From Streptomyces caeruleatus (lineage in GTDB: Bacteria; Actinomycetota; Actinomycetes; Streptomycetales; Streptomycetaceae): 64,000 nt of DNA. The stretch spans positions 131,733-195,732 of the forward strand of contig NZ_KQ948937.1 in NCBI RefSeq assembly GCF_001514235.1. Direction: 5' to 3'. The notes below the pieces were generated by a model. The model made no database searches. It had not been told where the DNA came from and worked only from the letters and a program-made list of their open reading frames with translations. Position numbers and translations under genes: made by a program. Shown one piece after another: positions 7,785 to 14,764 of the stretch; positions within the stretch are counted from its first letter, which is position 1, and each line of letters begins with the position of its first letter.

Positions 7785-8546
7785 TCATGCGGTGACCGTC
7801 CCCTCCCGCACCTCGCCGACGGCGCGCAGGAGGACGGGGCCGGCGCCGCGCCCCGCCCCCCGGGCCAGCGCGGCGACCAGGTCCGGGCCCAGGTCCACCT
7901 CCTCGACCAGCCATCGGTCGCGAGAGCCGGGCCCGGCATGCTCGACGAGCGCCGAACCCGTGTCGTCGGGCAGGACGTCCAGCCCGCGCAGGTCGGTGAC
8001 GATGCCGATGCCGACGGCCTTCAGTACGGCTTCCTTCCGCGTCCAGGAGCGCAGGAAGAACTCCCGTCGGTCGTCCTCGCGCTCCAACGCCCGCATCCGG
8101 GCGAGCTCGGGGTCGGACAACGCCAGCTCGGACACGCCCTCCGCGGCGAAGTCCCGCCTGCTCTCGAGGTCGATGCCCACGCTTCCCGCGGCGGTGACGG
8201 CCAGGGCCCAGTGCGGGCCCGACCGCGAGAGGCTGAACTCAAGACCGGTGGCGGGCCGGGCGATCCGGGGCCGGCCATGGCTCCGGTCCCCGCAGGCCGG
8301 GCAGATGTGCCGGCCGAACCGGATCGCGCCGGGCGGCCCGCCGAGGTAGTGGTCCGCGAGCAGGCGCCGCAGCAGGGCGTGCACGCCCGCGTAGTGGGCC
8401 TGGTGCGGAGGGCGTCTGCCGCGCGCGAGGCGGAGTTCCTCGTCGTCGAGAAGGGCGAGGTCGCCCGGGGCGAGTTCGTCCCGTACCCGGCCGTGCCAGA
8501 TGTGGACCGCGCCGGTCACGGCGAGACGGCCGCGGGTGTCATTCAT
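7785..8546 (-). CDS. Sfp-type 4'-phosphopantetheinyl transferase
   Basis: A 253-residue enzyme that moves the phosphopantetheine arm of CoA onto a carrier-domain serine. The signature motifs are both present: VGIDLE at 123-128 (Mg-binding acidic residues) and WTRKEAVLKA at 168-177. A CxxC pair (CPAC, near residue 82) is also seen. Its length and place at the edge of the NRPS cluster suggest it activates that synthetase. The start has no strong ribosome site. Upstream it shares a control region with the divergent acetyltransferase gene, where SARP-like heptads are arranged symmetrically. Confidence 0.95.
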   Translation of the reverse strand: MNDTRGRLAVTGAVHIWHGRVRDELAPGDLALLDDEELRLARGRRPPHQAHYAGVHALLRRLLADHYLGGPPGAIRFGRHICPACGDRSHGRPRIARPATGLEFSLSRSGPHWALAVTAAGSVGIDLESRRDFAAEGVSELALSDPELARMRALEREDDRREFFLRSWTRKEAVLKAVGIGIVTDLRGLDVLPDDTGSALVEHAGPGSRDRWLVEEVDLGPDLVAALARGAGRGAGPVLLRAVGEVREGTVTA

Positions 8547-8667
8547 AGTCCGGTCACTTTGCTCGACGGAGGTGCACGGCCGACTCCAGGAAGAGAGGGG
8601 AGTGGAAACCAGTGTCCGCGGCGACCGTCCCGTCCATGCCGCGACGCCCCGCGGTAACGGCGTCCTT

Positions 8668-8774
8668 CACTCTGCGCGGCGCGGCTATACCCGGGCTATA
8701 CGGCCGGGGACGGGGCGCGGGCGAGAGGGGAGGGCTGCGCGTATAGAGGCCGTATAGCGGGCGGCCGGAGAGTT
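8668..8774. promoter_or_regulatory. Symmetric divergent SARP-like promoter pair
   Basis: On the plus strand GTATAGA (8741-8747) and GTATAGC (8752-8758) are 11 bp apart, followed after 9 nt by GAGAGT. On the minus strand GTATAGC (8701-8695) and GTATAGC (8690-8684) are 11 bp apart, followed after 9 nt by CAGAGT. The first pair points at the acetyltransferase gene and the second at the transferase gene. One-turn spacing of heptads just ahead of the -10 is the known SARP binding layout. The mbtH upstream region shows a third example. Confidence 0.6.
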
Positions 8775-8843
8775 CCGCGGACCGCCATCCCAGGCGGCGC
8801 GGCGACACATACGGAGCAGGGTCACACACCAGGGAGGCGGCTC

Positions 8844-10052
8844 ATGGCCGACGCCGAAGTCCGGGTTCTCGCGCAGTCGGACCATCGAGCCGGGCAGGAC
8901 CTGGCGAGAGCGGCCCACCACACCTCCCCCATCTCCGACCGCGAATGGGCGTACGCGCAGGACCTCCACGAGCCCGGACTGGCACTGGGCGCGTTCCTCG
9001 GCGGTGACCTGGTCGGCACGACCTTTCTCCTGCGCTCACGACTCGCGCTGCCCGGCGGATCGACCGTGCCCATGGCCGCCGCGACCGGAATCGCCGTGCG
9101 CGCCGACCGCACCCGGCGCGGGATCTTCACCCGGCTGGAGCGCGAGAGCCTGGACCTGGCCGTGGCGCAGGGCTTCCCCGTGGTCGGCAGCCGGGTGAGC
9201 GAGGCGACGATCTACGGCCGCTTCGGCCACGGGGTCGGCAGCACCACCCGCGCGGTACGGCTGTACCCGCACGAGGCCCGGCTGCGGCCCGAGGTGCCCG
9301 CCGGCGGCGAGGTGCGGCTGGTCGACGGCGAGACGTCCGTCGGCCTGCTGCCCCGGCTGTACGAGCGGCTCGGCCCCTACCGGCCCGGCGTGATCGAGCG
9401 TTCCGCCGGCTGGTGGAAGGCCAAGTGGGAGCCGCTGGTGCACTCGGGCAAGGGCGCCGTGGTCGCGGTGCACTCCGGGCCGGACGGTGACGACGGCTTC
9501 GCCGTGTACCAGGCGATGCGCGGCGGGGACTCCGGTGCCCGGGTCACCCTGATGGTCACGGACTTCCACGCGGCGAACCCGGAGGCCGTCGCGGGCCTGT
9601 GGCGCTTCCTGCTGGGCGTGGACCTCGTCGAGGAGGTGTGCGCACGGCGCCGGCCGGCCGACGAACTGGTGGAGGGAATGCTGGTGGACTGGAGGGCCTG
9701 CCGCACCCATTCCGTCAACGACGACCTGTGGCTACGCCTGGTCGACGTGCCCAAGGCACTCGGCGCACGCTCCTACCGCGACGGCGACCCCTTCGTCCTG
9801 GAGATCACCGACGACCTCCTGCCCGCCAACTCCGGAAGCCTGCGGATCGGGCCCGACGGCGTGGAACGTACGTCGGACCGGCCCCAGCTCTCCCTGAACG
9901 TCGACGCGTTGGCGATGGCCTACCTCGGCGGCACGAGCTTCACGACCCTGGCCTCCATCGGCCTGCTGAGGGTGACCGACACCAAGGCCCTGCCGAACGC
10001 GGACCGCGTCTTCGGCACGGACAGGGCCGCGTTCTGCGGAACGACGTTCTGA
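8844..10052 (+). CDS. Eis-like GNAT acetyltransferase
   Basis: 402 residues with the three-part Eis design: an N-terminal GNAT domain with the acetyl-CoA loop RADRTRRGIF near 90-100, a second GNAT-like domain in the middle, and a C-terminal sterol-carrier-like fold. The segment EATIYGRFGHG holds the tyrosine that acts as general acid in Eis. As in the mycobacterial enzyme, the chain ends in Phe, whose terminal carboxylate is the base in that family. Eis enzymes acetylate aminoglycosides and peptide lysines. GGGAGG sits 6 nt before the ATG. Beside an NRPS cluster, a self-resistance or tailoring role is inferred. Confidence 0.85.
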   Translation: MADAEVRVLAQSDHRAGQDLARAAHHTSPISDREWAYAQDLHEPGLALGAFLGGDLVGTTFLLRSRLALPGGSTVPMAAATGIAVRADRTRRGIFTRLERESLDLAVAQGFPVVGSRVSEATIYGRFGHGVGSTTRAVRLYPHEARLRPEVPAGGEVRLVDGETSVGLLPRLYERLGPYRPGVIERSAGWWKAKWEPLVHSGKGAVVAVHSGPDGDDGFAVYQAMRGGDSGARVTLMVTDFHAANPEAVAGLWRFLLGVDLVEEVCARRRPADELVEGMLVDWRACRTHSVNDDLWLRLVDVPKALGARSYRDGDPFVLEITDDLLPANSGSLRIGPDGVERTSDRPQLSLNVDALAMAYLGGTSFTTLASIGLLRVTDTKALPNADRVFGTDRAAFCGTTF

Positions 10053-10055
10053 CGC

Positions 10056-10090
10056 GGGTCAACCGCACGACACCGCACGGACGTTGACCC
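10056..10090. terminator. Possible terminator after the acetyltransferase gene
   Basis: GGGTCAAC (10056-10063) is inverted as GTTGACCC (10083-10090) just past the stop codon. The 19-nt loop makes it a weak hairpin, so this is tentative. Confidence 0.35.
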
Positions 10091-10125
10091 ACCCCGCCCC
10101 GCCCAGCAGAATGACTCCGCATTTG

Positions 10126-10139
10126 TGAGAGCGCTCTCA
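10126..10139. promoter_or_regulatory. LacI-type operator before the Tat-exported putative glycosidase
   Basis: TGAGAGCGCTCTCA is a perfect 14-bp palindrome 20 bp before the start codon. It has the central GCGC-containing form of LacI-family operators in Streptomyces sugar genes (compare the CebR box TGGGAGCGCTCCCA). The regulator that reads it is uncertain, because the LacI-like protein in this locus lacks a DNA-binding domain. Confidence 0.75.
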
Positions 10140-10159
10140 AGGCCCGGCGAGGGAGACCC

Positions 10160-11632
10160 ATGAACGGCATGACCGGCGTGAATCACGTGAATCGCGTGAA
10201 CCGTGTGACCGACGGACCGGGTCGAGGACGAGGCCCGGCGGTCAGTCGCCGTGGGCTTCTCGGGGCCGGGCTCGGTGCCGGGCTCGGTGCCGCGGTGCTC
10301 GCCGCGGCCGGGGTGGGGTCGGCGCACGCCGGAACGGCCGGGGCGGGTGCCGGTCACCCGCGCGCGGCCTCCGCCCAGCGCCGCGGCCACGCCTTCCTCG
10401 CCGCCGCCATGGACGCCTACCCCGACCACGGCCCCGTCCGCCTCGCGCAGAGCTACGCCGACCAGGCCGGCCTGTTCAGCACCGCCTTCACCTACGACAA
10501 CGCCCTCGCGATCCTCGCCCACCTCGCCGCCCGCACCTCCGACGGGCGGGCTCGGGCCGTGGCGCTCGGGGACGCGCTGCTGTACGCGCAGGAGCACGAC
10601 CCGGCGCATGACGACGGCCGGCTGCGGCAGGCGTACAACGTCGGGCCGTACACCTTCTACGACGGCTCGCTCCAGCCGGACGGGTTCGTACGGGCGGACG
10701 GCACCGCCAACGTGGGGACGCAGTTCGGGTTCACGGGGACGGCCGTGGGGGACATGGCCTGGGCCGGGATCGCGCTGAGCGCGCTCGCCGGGCGGACCGG
10801 GGAGCGGCGGTTCCTCGCCGGGGCCGTGCGGATCGGGGAGTGGATCGAGCGCAACGGGCGTACCGACGAACCGCTCGGCGGATACAAGTTCGGGGTCGAC
10901 GGGGCCGATCAGAAGCTGCCCTTCACCTCCACCGAGCACAACACCGACCTCGTCTGCCTGTTCGGGCGGCTGGCCCGGCTGACGGGGGACCGGGTCTGGC
11001 TGGAGCGGCGTGCGCGGGCCCGGGCGTTCCTGGAGAAGGTGTGGGAGGCGGACGGCGGCTTCTTCTACACCGGGACCAACGACGGGGTGAGCGTCAACAG
11101 GTCGCCGATCCCCGCCGACACCCAGACCTGGACCTACCTGGCCCTCGGCTCCCGCGACCACGCCCGCTCGCTGGACTGGGCCGCGCGCGAGCTGGCCGTC
11201 CTCGACCACGCCGAGCGGCGCAACAGCACGGTCCCCGCGGGGCAGTCGTACGAGGGTGTCACCTTCAGCTCGGCCGGACTCGTCGCGAACGAGGACGCCC
11301 CGATCGCCGAGTCGCAGCCCAAGCCCGACCGCAACGGCGTCTGGTTCGAGGGGACGGCTCATCTCGCGCTCGCCCTGCGGGAGCGGCACGGGCGCGGGGA
11401 CGAGGCGCTGGCGGGGCGGCTCCTCGGCTCCGTCGAGCGGGCCCAGGATCTGCTCGGGGGCGGTCAGACCGTCGGCGGACGGGCGCTGCCCGAGCGGTCC
11501 GGGGTCGTGTCGGCCAGCAGCCCGCTCGACACCGGGTTCGGGTTCGGGTTCGGCTATTACCCCTACCGGCACCTAGGGGCGACCGCCTGGTACCTGATGG
11601 CGGCCGTGCGCGCCAACCCGCTGCGGGGCTGA
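10160..11632 (+). CDS. Tat-exported protein, probable alpha/alpha-toroid glycoside hydrolase
   Basis: 490 residues. The N-terminus has a twin-arginine signal (SRRGLLGAG followed by a long Ala/Gly-rich hydrophobic stretch and an AHA cleavage site near residue 58). The rest has repeated helical hairpins with aromatic and acidic patches such as FTYDNALAILAHLA and GYYPYRHLGATAWYLMAA, typical of (alpha/alpha)6-barrel sugar enzymes. I cannot assign a GH family or name catalytic residues. It converges on an ABC sugar importer with 22 bp between stops and carries a LacI-type operator, so it probably cuts a polysaccharide outside the cell for import by that system. Confidence 0.75.
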   Translation: MNGMTGVNHVNRVNRVTDGPGRGRGPAVSRRGLLGAGLGAGLGAAVLAAAGVGSAHAGTAGAGAGHPRAASAQRRGHAFLAAAMDAYPDHGPVRLAQSYADQAGLFSTAFTYDNALAILAHLAARTSDGRARAVALGDALLYAQEHDPAHDDGRLRQAYNVGPYTFYDGSLQPDGFVRADGTANVGTQFGFTGTAVGDMAWAGIALSALAGRTGERRFLAGAVRIGEWIERNGRTDEPLGGYKFGVDGADQKLPFTSTEHNTDLVCLFGRLARLTGDRVWLERRARARAFLEKVWEADGGFFYTGTNDGVSVNRSPIPADTQTWTYLALGSRDHARSLDWAARELAVLDHAERRNSTVPAGQSYEGVTFSSAGLVANEDAPIAESQPKPDRNGVWFEGTAHLALALRERHGRGDEALAGRLLGSVERAQDLLGGGQTVGGRALPERSGVVSASSPLDTGFGFGFGYYPYRHLGATAWYLMAAVRANPLRG

Positions 11633-11656
11633 GGCACCGGCCGGCGACGGCGCCTC
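11631..11656. terminator. Bidirectional hairpin between convergent genes
   Basis: GAGGC (11631-11635) pairs with GCCTC (11652-11656), and CCG with CGG inside, with one mismatch. It spans the 22-bp gap between the convergent stops of the putative glycosidase and permease genes. Confidence 0.45.
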
Positions 11657-12482
11657 ACCCGCGCCCGCTGCCCGCCGTCAGTCCGCCCACGATGAACCGC
11701 TGGAAGAGGGCGAACACACAGACCACCGGGACGCTGATGAGCGTGGCGGTGGCCATCAGGGCGCCCCACGCCGTGCCGTGCTGCCCGACGAACGCGTTCA
11801 GCAGCACGGTGACCGGCTGGACGTCCGGGCCCTCGGCCAGCGTGAGGCCGAACAGGAACTCACCCCAGCCGATCAGGAAGCACAGCCCGGCCGTGGCGAC
11901 CAGGCTCGGCGCCATGACGGGCAGGACGACCCGCAGCAGCACGCCGGGCAGCCCGCAGCCGTCGACCAGTGCGGCCTCCTCCAGCTCCGGCGGGAAGGAC
12001 CGCAGCACCGGGCGCAGCACGATCACGGCGAAGGGCAGGGTGAGGGTCGTGTCCGCGGCGATCAGGCCGAGGTAGCTGTCGTCGAGACCGGCCCGGCGCT
12101 CCAGGATGAACAGGGGTGCCGCCAGCACGATGGCGGGCGGCAGTTGGGCGACCAGCAGGGCCAGCACCATCGCGCCCGAGCCGCGCAGCCGGACGCGGGC
12201 GAGCGCGTACGCGAGCGGGACGCCGAGGACCAGGGTGAGGGCCACCACGCCGCTGGAGATCACCAGGCTGTTGAGCAGGGCCCGGGTCAGGCCCGCGTAG
12301 TCCAGGGCCGTCCGGTAGTTCTCGGCGGTCAGCGGGGCGGGCAGCCACTGCGGGGTCGGGGCGAGGATGCGGTCCGGGCGGGTCAGGCTGGTCTTGGCCA
12401 TCCAGTACACCGGCAGCAGGAAGGCCGCGGTGATCACCGTGGCGACCGCCGTGAGCAGCCACGGGTGGCGGGGAGGTTTCAC
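11655..12482 (-). CDS. ABC sugar importer permease, MalG/CUT1 type
   Basis: 275 residues and six predicted membrane helices. The cytoplasmic EAA loop (EEAALVDGCGLPGVLLRVVLP, about 190-210) is where the ATPase docks. It is the inner-membrane partner of the permease encoded just upstream, with which it overlaps by 4 bp (ATGA). No ATPase gene lies in the locus, so the shared MsiK-type ATPase encoded elsewhere probably powers it, as is usual for Streptomyces CUT1 importers. Confidence 0.92.
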   Translation of the reverse strand: MKPPRHPWLLTAVATVITAAFLLPVYWMAKTSLTRPDRILAPTPQWLPAPLTAENYRTALDYAGLTRALLNSLVISSGVVALTLVLGVPLAYALARVRLRGSGAMVLALLVAQLPPAIVLAAPLFILERRAGLDDSYLGLIAADTTLTLPFAVIVLRPVLRSFPPELEEAALVDGCGLPGVLLRVVLPVMAPSLVATAGLCFLIGWGEFLFGLTLAEGPDVQPVTVLLNAFVGQHGTAWGALMATATLISVPVVCVFALFQRFIVGGLTAGSGRG

Positions 12483-13459
12483 GTGGAACCTCCCACCGCG
12501 TCCTCGCGCCGCAGTCGGCGTACGTAGAAGACACCCGTGAGCAGCGGGACGACGAGCAGCAGCAGCCCGGCGGCCGCGCCCTCGCCGAACCGGAAGAAGC
12601 GGAAGAAGACCTCGTAGACGTAGAGGGACAGCACGCGCGTGGCGTCGACCGGGCCGCCGCCCGTCATCACGAAGATCAGGTCGAAGACCTTGAAGGTGTA
12701 GAGCAGGCCGAGGAGGAGGACCGTCACGCAGACCGGGCGCATCAGGGGCAGGGTGATGCGGCGCAGCCGCTGCCAGGCGTTCGCTCCGTCGAGGGCCGCG
12801 GCCTCGTGGAGCTCGGGGTCGATGGTGTGCAGGCCGACCAGGAGCAGCAGCATGTTGAAGGGCACGCCGACCCAGATGTTGGCGAGGATCACACCGGCCA
12901 GCGAGGTGGACGGGTCGGTCAGCCAGTCGTGGTCGAGGGCGTCCAGGCCGACGGCCCGCAGCAGCGCGTTGTACGCGCCGGACTCCGCGTCCAGCAGCCA
13001 GCGAAAGAGGGTGCCGCTGACGATGGGCGGCAGCAGCCAGGCCACCAGGAGCAGGGCGCGCAGAAGGCCGTTCAGCGGGAACGGACGGGCGAAGAGCAGG
13101 GCCAGGGCGAAGCCGAGGGTGAACTGGCAGACCAGCGAGCCCAGGGTGAACAGCAGCGACAGGCGCACGGAGTGCCAGAACGCCGCATCGTCGAGGACCA
13201 CCCGGTAGTTGTCGAGGCCGTTGAAGCGTGCGGCCCCGCCGAGCAGGCCGCTCAGCCGGACGTCGTGCACGGAGGTCCAGACGTTGTAGAACAGCGGGTA
13301 GGCCAGGAACAGGGCGAGGAAGGCCAGGCCCGGGAGGCAGAAGAGGTAGCCGGCGCGTCGGCGGTGTGCGGAGGGGCCGCGCACCGGACCGGGGTCGGCC
13401 GGCGTGCGGCCGCCCCTTCTGCGGCGGAGCTCCAGCGCGAGGGCCTGGCGCCCTCTCAC
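12479..13459 (-). CDS. ABC sugar importer permease, MalF/CUT1 type
   Basis: 326 residues. The hydrophobic region starts near residue 37 (YLFCLPGLAFLALFLAYPLFYNVW), which is the usual MalF-like opening, and an EAA-type loop (HEAAALDGANAWQRLRRITLP) lies near 210-230. The GTG at 13459 overlaps the stop of the binding-protein gene by 4 bp, and I take it as the true start; the open frame continuing to 13966 runs through that gene. It forms the translocation channel with the MalG-type partner. Confidence 0.92.
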   Translation of the reverse strand: MRGRQALALELRRRRGGRTPADPGPVRGPSAHRRRAGYLFCLPGLAFLALFLAYPLFYNVWTSVHDVRLSGLLGGAARFNGLDNYRVVLDDAAFWHSVRLSLLFTLGSLVCQFTLGFALALLFARPFPLNGLLRALLLVAWLLPPIVSGTLFRWLLDAESGAYNALLRAVGLDALDHDWLTDPSTSLAGVILANIWVGVPFNMLLLLVGLHTIDPELHEAAALDGANAWQRLRRITLPLMRPVCVTVLLLGLLYTFKVFDLIFVMTGGGPVDATRVLSLYVYEVFFRFFRFGEGAAAGLLLLVVPLLTGVFYVRRLRREDAVGGST

Positions 13460-14697
13460 CGCTCGCCCAGCGCCTTGTCGATCTTCCCGGCCGCCGTCCG
13501 TGCCGCGGCCGAAGCCGCCGCCGTCCCGGTCAGTACGGCCTGCTCCGCCTCCGCGACGGCCTGCGAGGCGTCGGCGTAGTGCGGGCCGTACTGGCGTGGC
13601 CGGGCCAGGGGCAGCTGGCTCAGGAAGAGCCGCAGCGCCGGGTCCGAGGCCCAGGCGCCCCGGTCGGCGAGGTCCTTGCGGGCGGGCAGGTTGCCGAAGG
13701 AGACGAGGTACGGCGTCAGCACCGACGGGCGCTGGGTGTACTCCAGCACCTCCCACGCCTTGTCCAGATGCTTGCTGCTCGCCGTCAGCACCCAGTTCTC
13801 CCCGCCCAGACAGGTGGCCGCCTCCTTGTCGCGGGGCAGGGCGACGACCGCCCAGTCGAAGTCGGCCTCCTTCAGCGTGGGGATCTGCCAGGGGCCGTTG
13901 ATCTGCATCGCCGCACGCTGGTTGAGGAACCGGGTGTTGACGTCCTGCTGGGTCCAGCCCACGCACTGCTCGGACAGGGAGCCCTTGGCGACCAGGTCGT
14001 CCAGGAACGACAGGGCGGTGGCGCCGTACGTGGCGAAGGTGTCCAGGTCACCGCCCGCCTGCCACAGGAACGGCAGGAACTGGAAGACGCCCTCCTCGGT
14101 CCGGATCGCGCTCAGCGCGAGGCCGTACCGCTCCCCCCGGGTCAGCCGCTCGGCGGTGGAGGCCAGCTCGGCCCAGGTGGTGGGCGGTTTCACGCCGGCG
14201 TCCTGGAGCATCCGGGTGTTGTAGTACAGGGCCAGGCAGTTGCTCTGGTTGGGGATGCCGAGCGTCCTGCCGTCGACCTGGCAGCCGTCCCAGGGGCCCT
14301 TGTAGTACTGGTCGGCCTGGCCCCACTCTTCGACCCGGTCGGTGAGGTCGGCGAGCAGATCGCTGCCGCCGAGGGTGTTCATGGAGACGTTGTCGACGAT
14401 CGCGATGTCGGGCAGGTCACCGGAGATCGCGCCCAGGGTGATCTGCCGCTCCAGCTCCGCGAACGGAAAGGTCCGCCGCTCGATCCGTACGTCCGGCACT
14501 CCGGCCTCGATGTCCTTGATCAGCCGGGTCATGCCGGGCTGGAAGTTGTCCAGCGTGAAGTAGTCCCACCAGGTGAGGGTGGTCGTGCTCGGCTCGTCGG
14601 AGCCGCCGCACGAGGCCAGCGCCGCGCCGCCGGAGAGGGCGGCGGCGCCCGCGCCGACAGTACGCAGGAACCGGCGGCGGTCGACCGGGTACGACAT
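13456..14697 (-). CDS. Sugar-binding lipoprotein of the ABC importer (family 1)
   Basis: 413 residues. The N-terminus RRRFLRT with a hydrophobic run and the lipobox LASC (Cys at 30) show Tat export and lipid anchoring. The mature part is a family 1 solute-binding protein, with the WWDYF segment, GDLPDIAIVDN and the NGPWQIPTL stretch typical of oligosaccharide binders. GGGAGGGGAGC lies directly before the ATG. It starts a three-gene operon with both permeases. The sugar is unknown. Confidence 0.93.
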   Translation of the reverse strand: MSYPVDRRRFLRTVGAGAAALSGGAALASCGGSDEPSTTTLTWWDYFTLDNFQPGMTRLIKDIEAGVPDVRIERRTFPFAELERQITLGAISGDLPDIAIVDNVSMNTLGGSDLLADLTDRVEEWGQADQYYKGPWDGCQVDGRTLGIPNQSNCLALYYNTRMLQDAGVKPPTTWAELASTAERLTRGERYGLALSAIRTEEGVFQFLPFLWQAGGDLDTFATYGATALSFLDDLVAKGSLSEQCVGWTQQDVNTRFLNQRAAMQINGPWQIPTLKEADFDWAVVALPRDKEAATCLGGENWVLTASSKHLDKAWEVLEYTQRPSVLTPYLVSFGNLPARKDLADRGAWASDPALRLFLSQLPLARPRQYGPHYADASQAVAEAEQAVLTGTAAASAAARTAAGKIDKALGER

Positions 14698-14714
14698 GCT
14701 CCCCTCCCGGGGTG

Positions 14715-14750
14715 CTCGGAGTGCCGGCTCGGCTCGGAGTGCCGGCTCGG
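14715..14750. repeat. 18-bp tandem duplication before the binding-protein gene
   Basis: Two exact copies of CTCGGAGTGCCGGCTCGG lie head to tail (14715-14732, 14733-14750) in the 67-bp gap between the LacI-like stop and the binding-protein start. They could be paired regulator sites for the transport operon. Confidence 0.7.
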
Positions 14751-14764
14751 TATACCCCGACGTA

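Noticed and set aside
9920..11572. Minus-strand 550-residue open frame opposite the Tat-exported protein
   Set aside because: Composition and lack of motifs mark it as antisense noise.
13460..13966. Open frame upstream of the MalF-type permease start
   Set aside because: It runs through the binding-protein gene and lacks family similarity; the GTG at 13459 gives a normal length and a 4-bp overlap.
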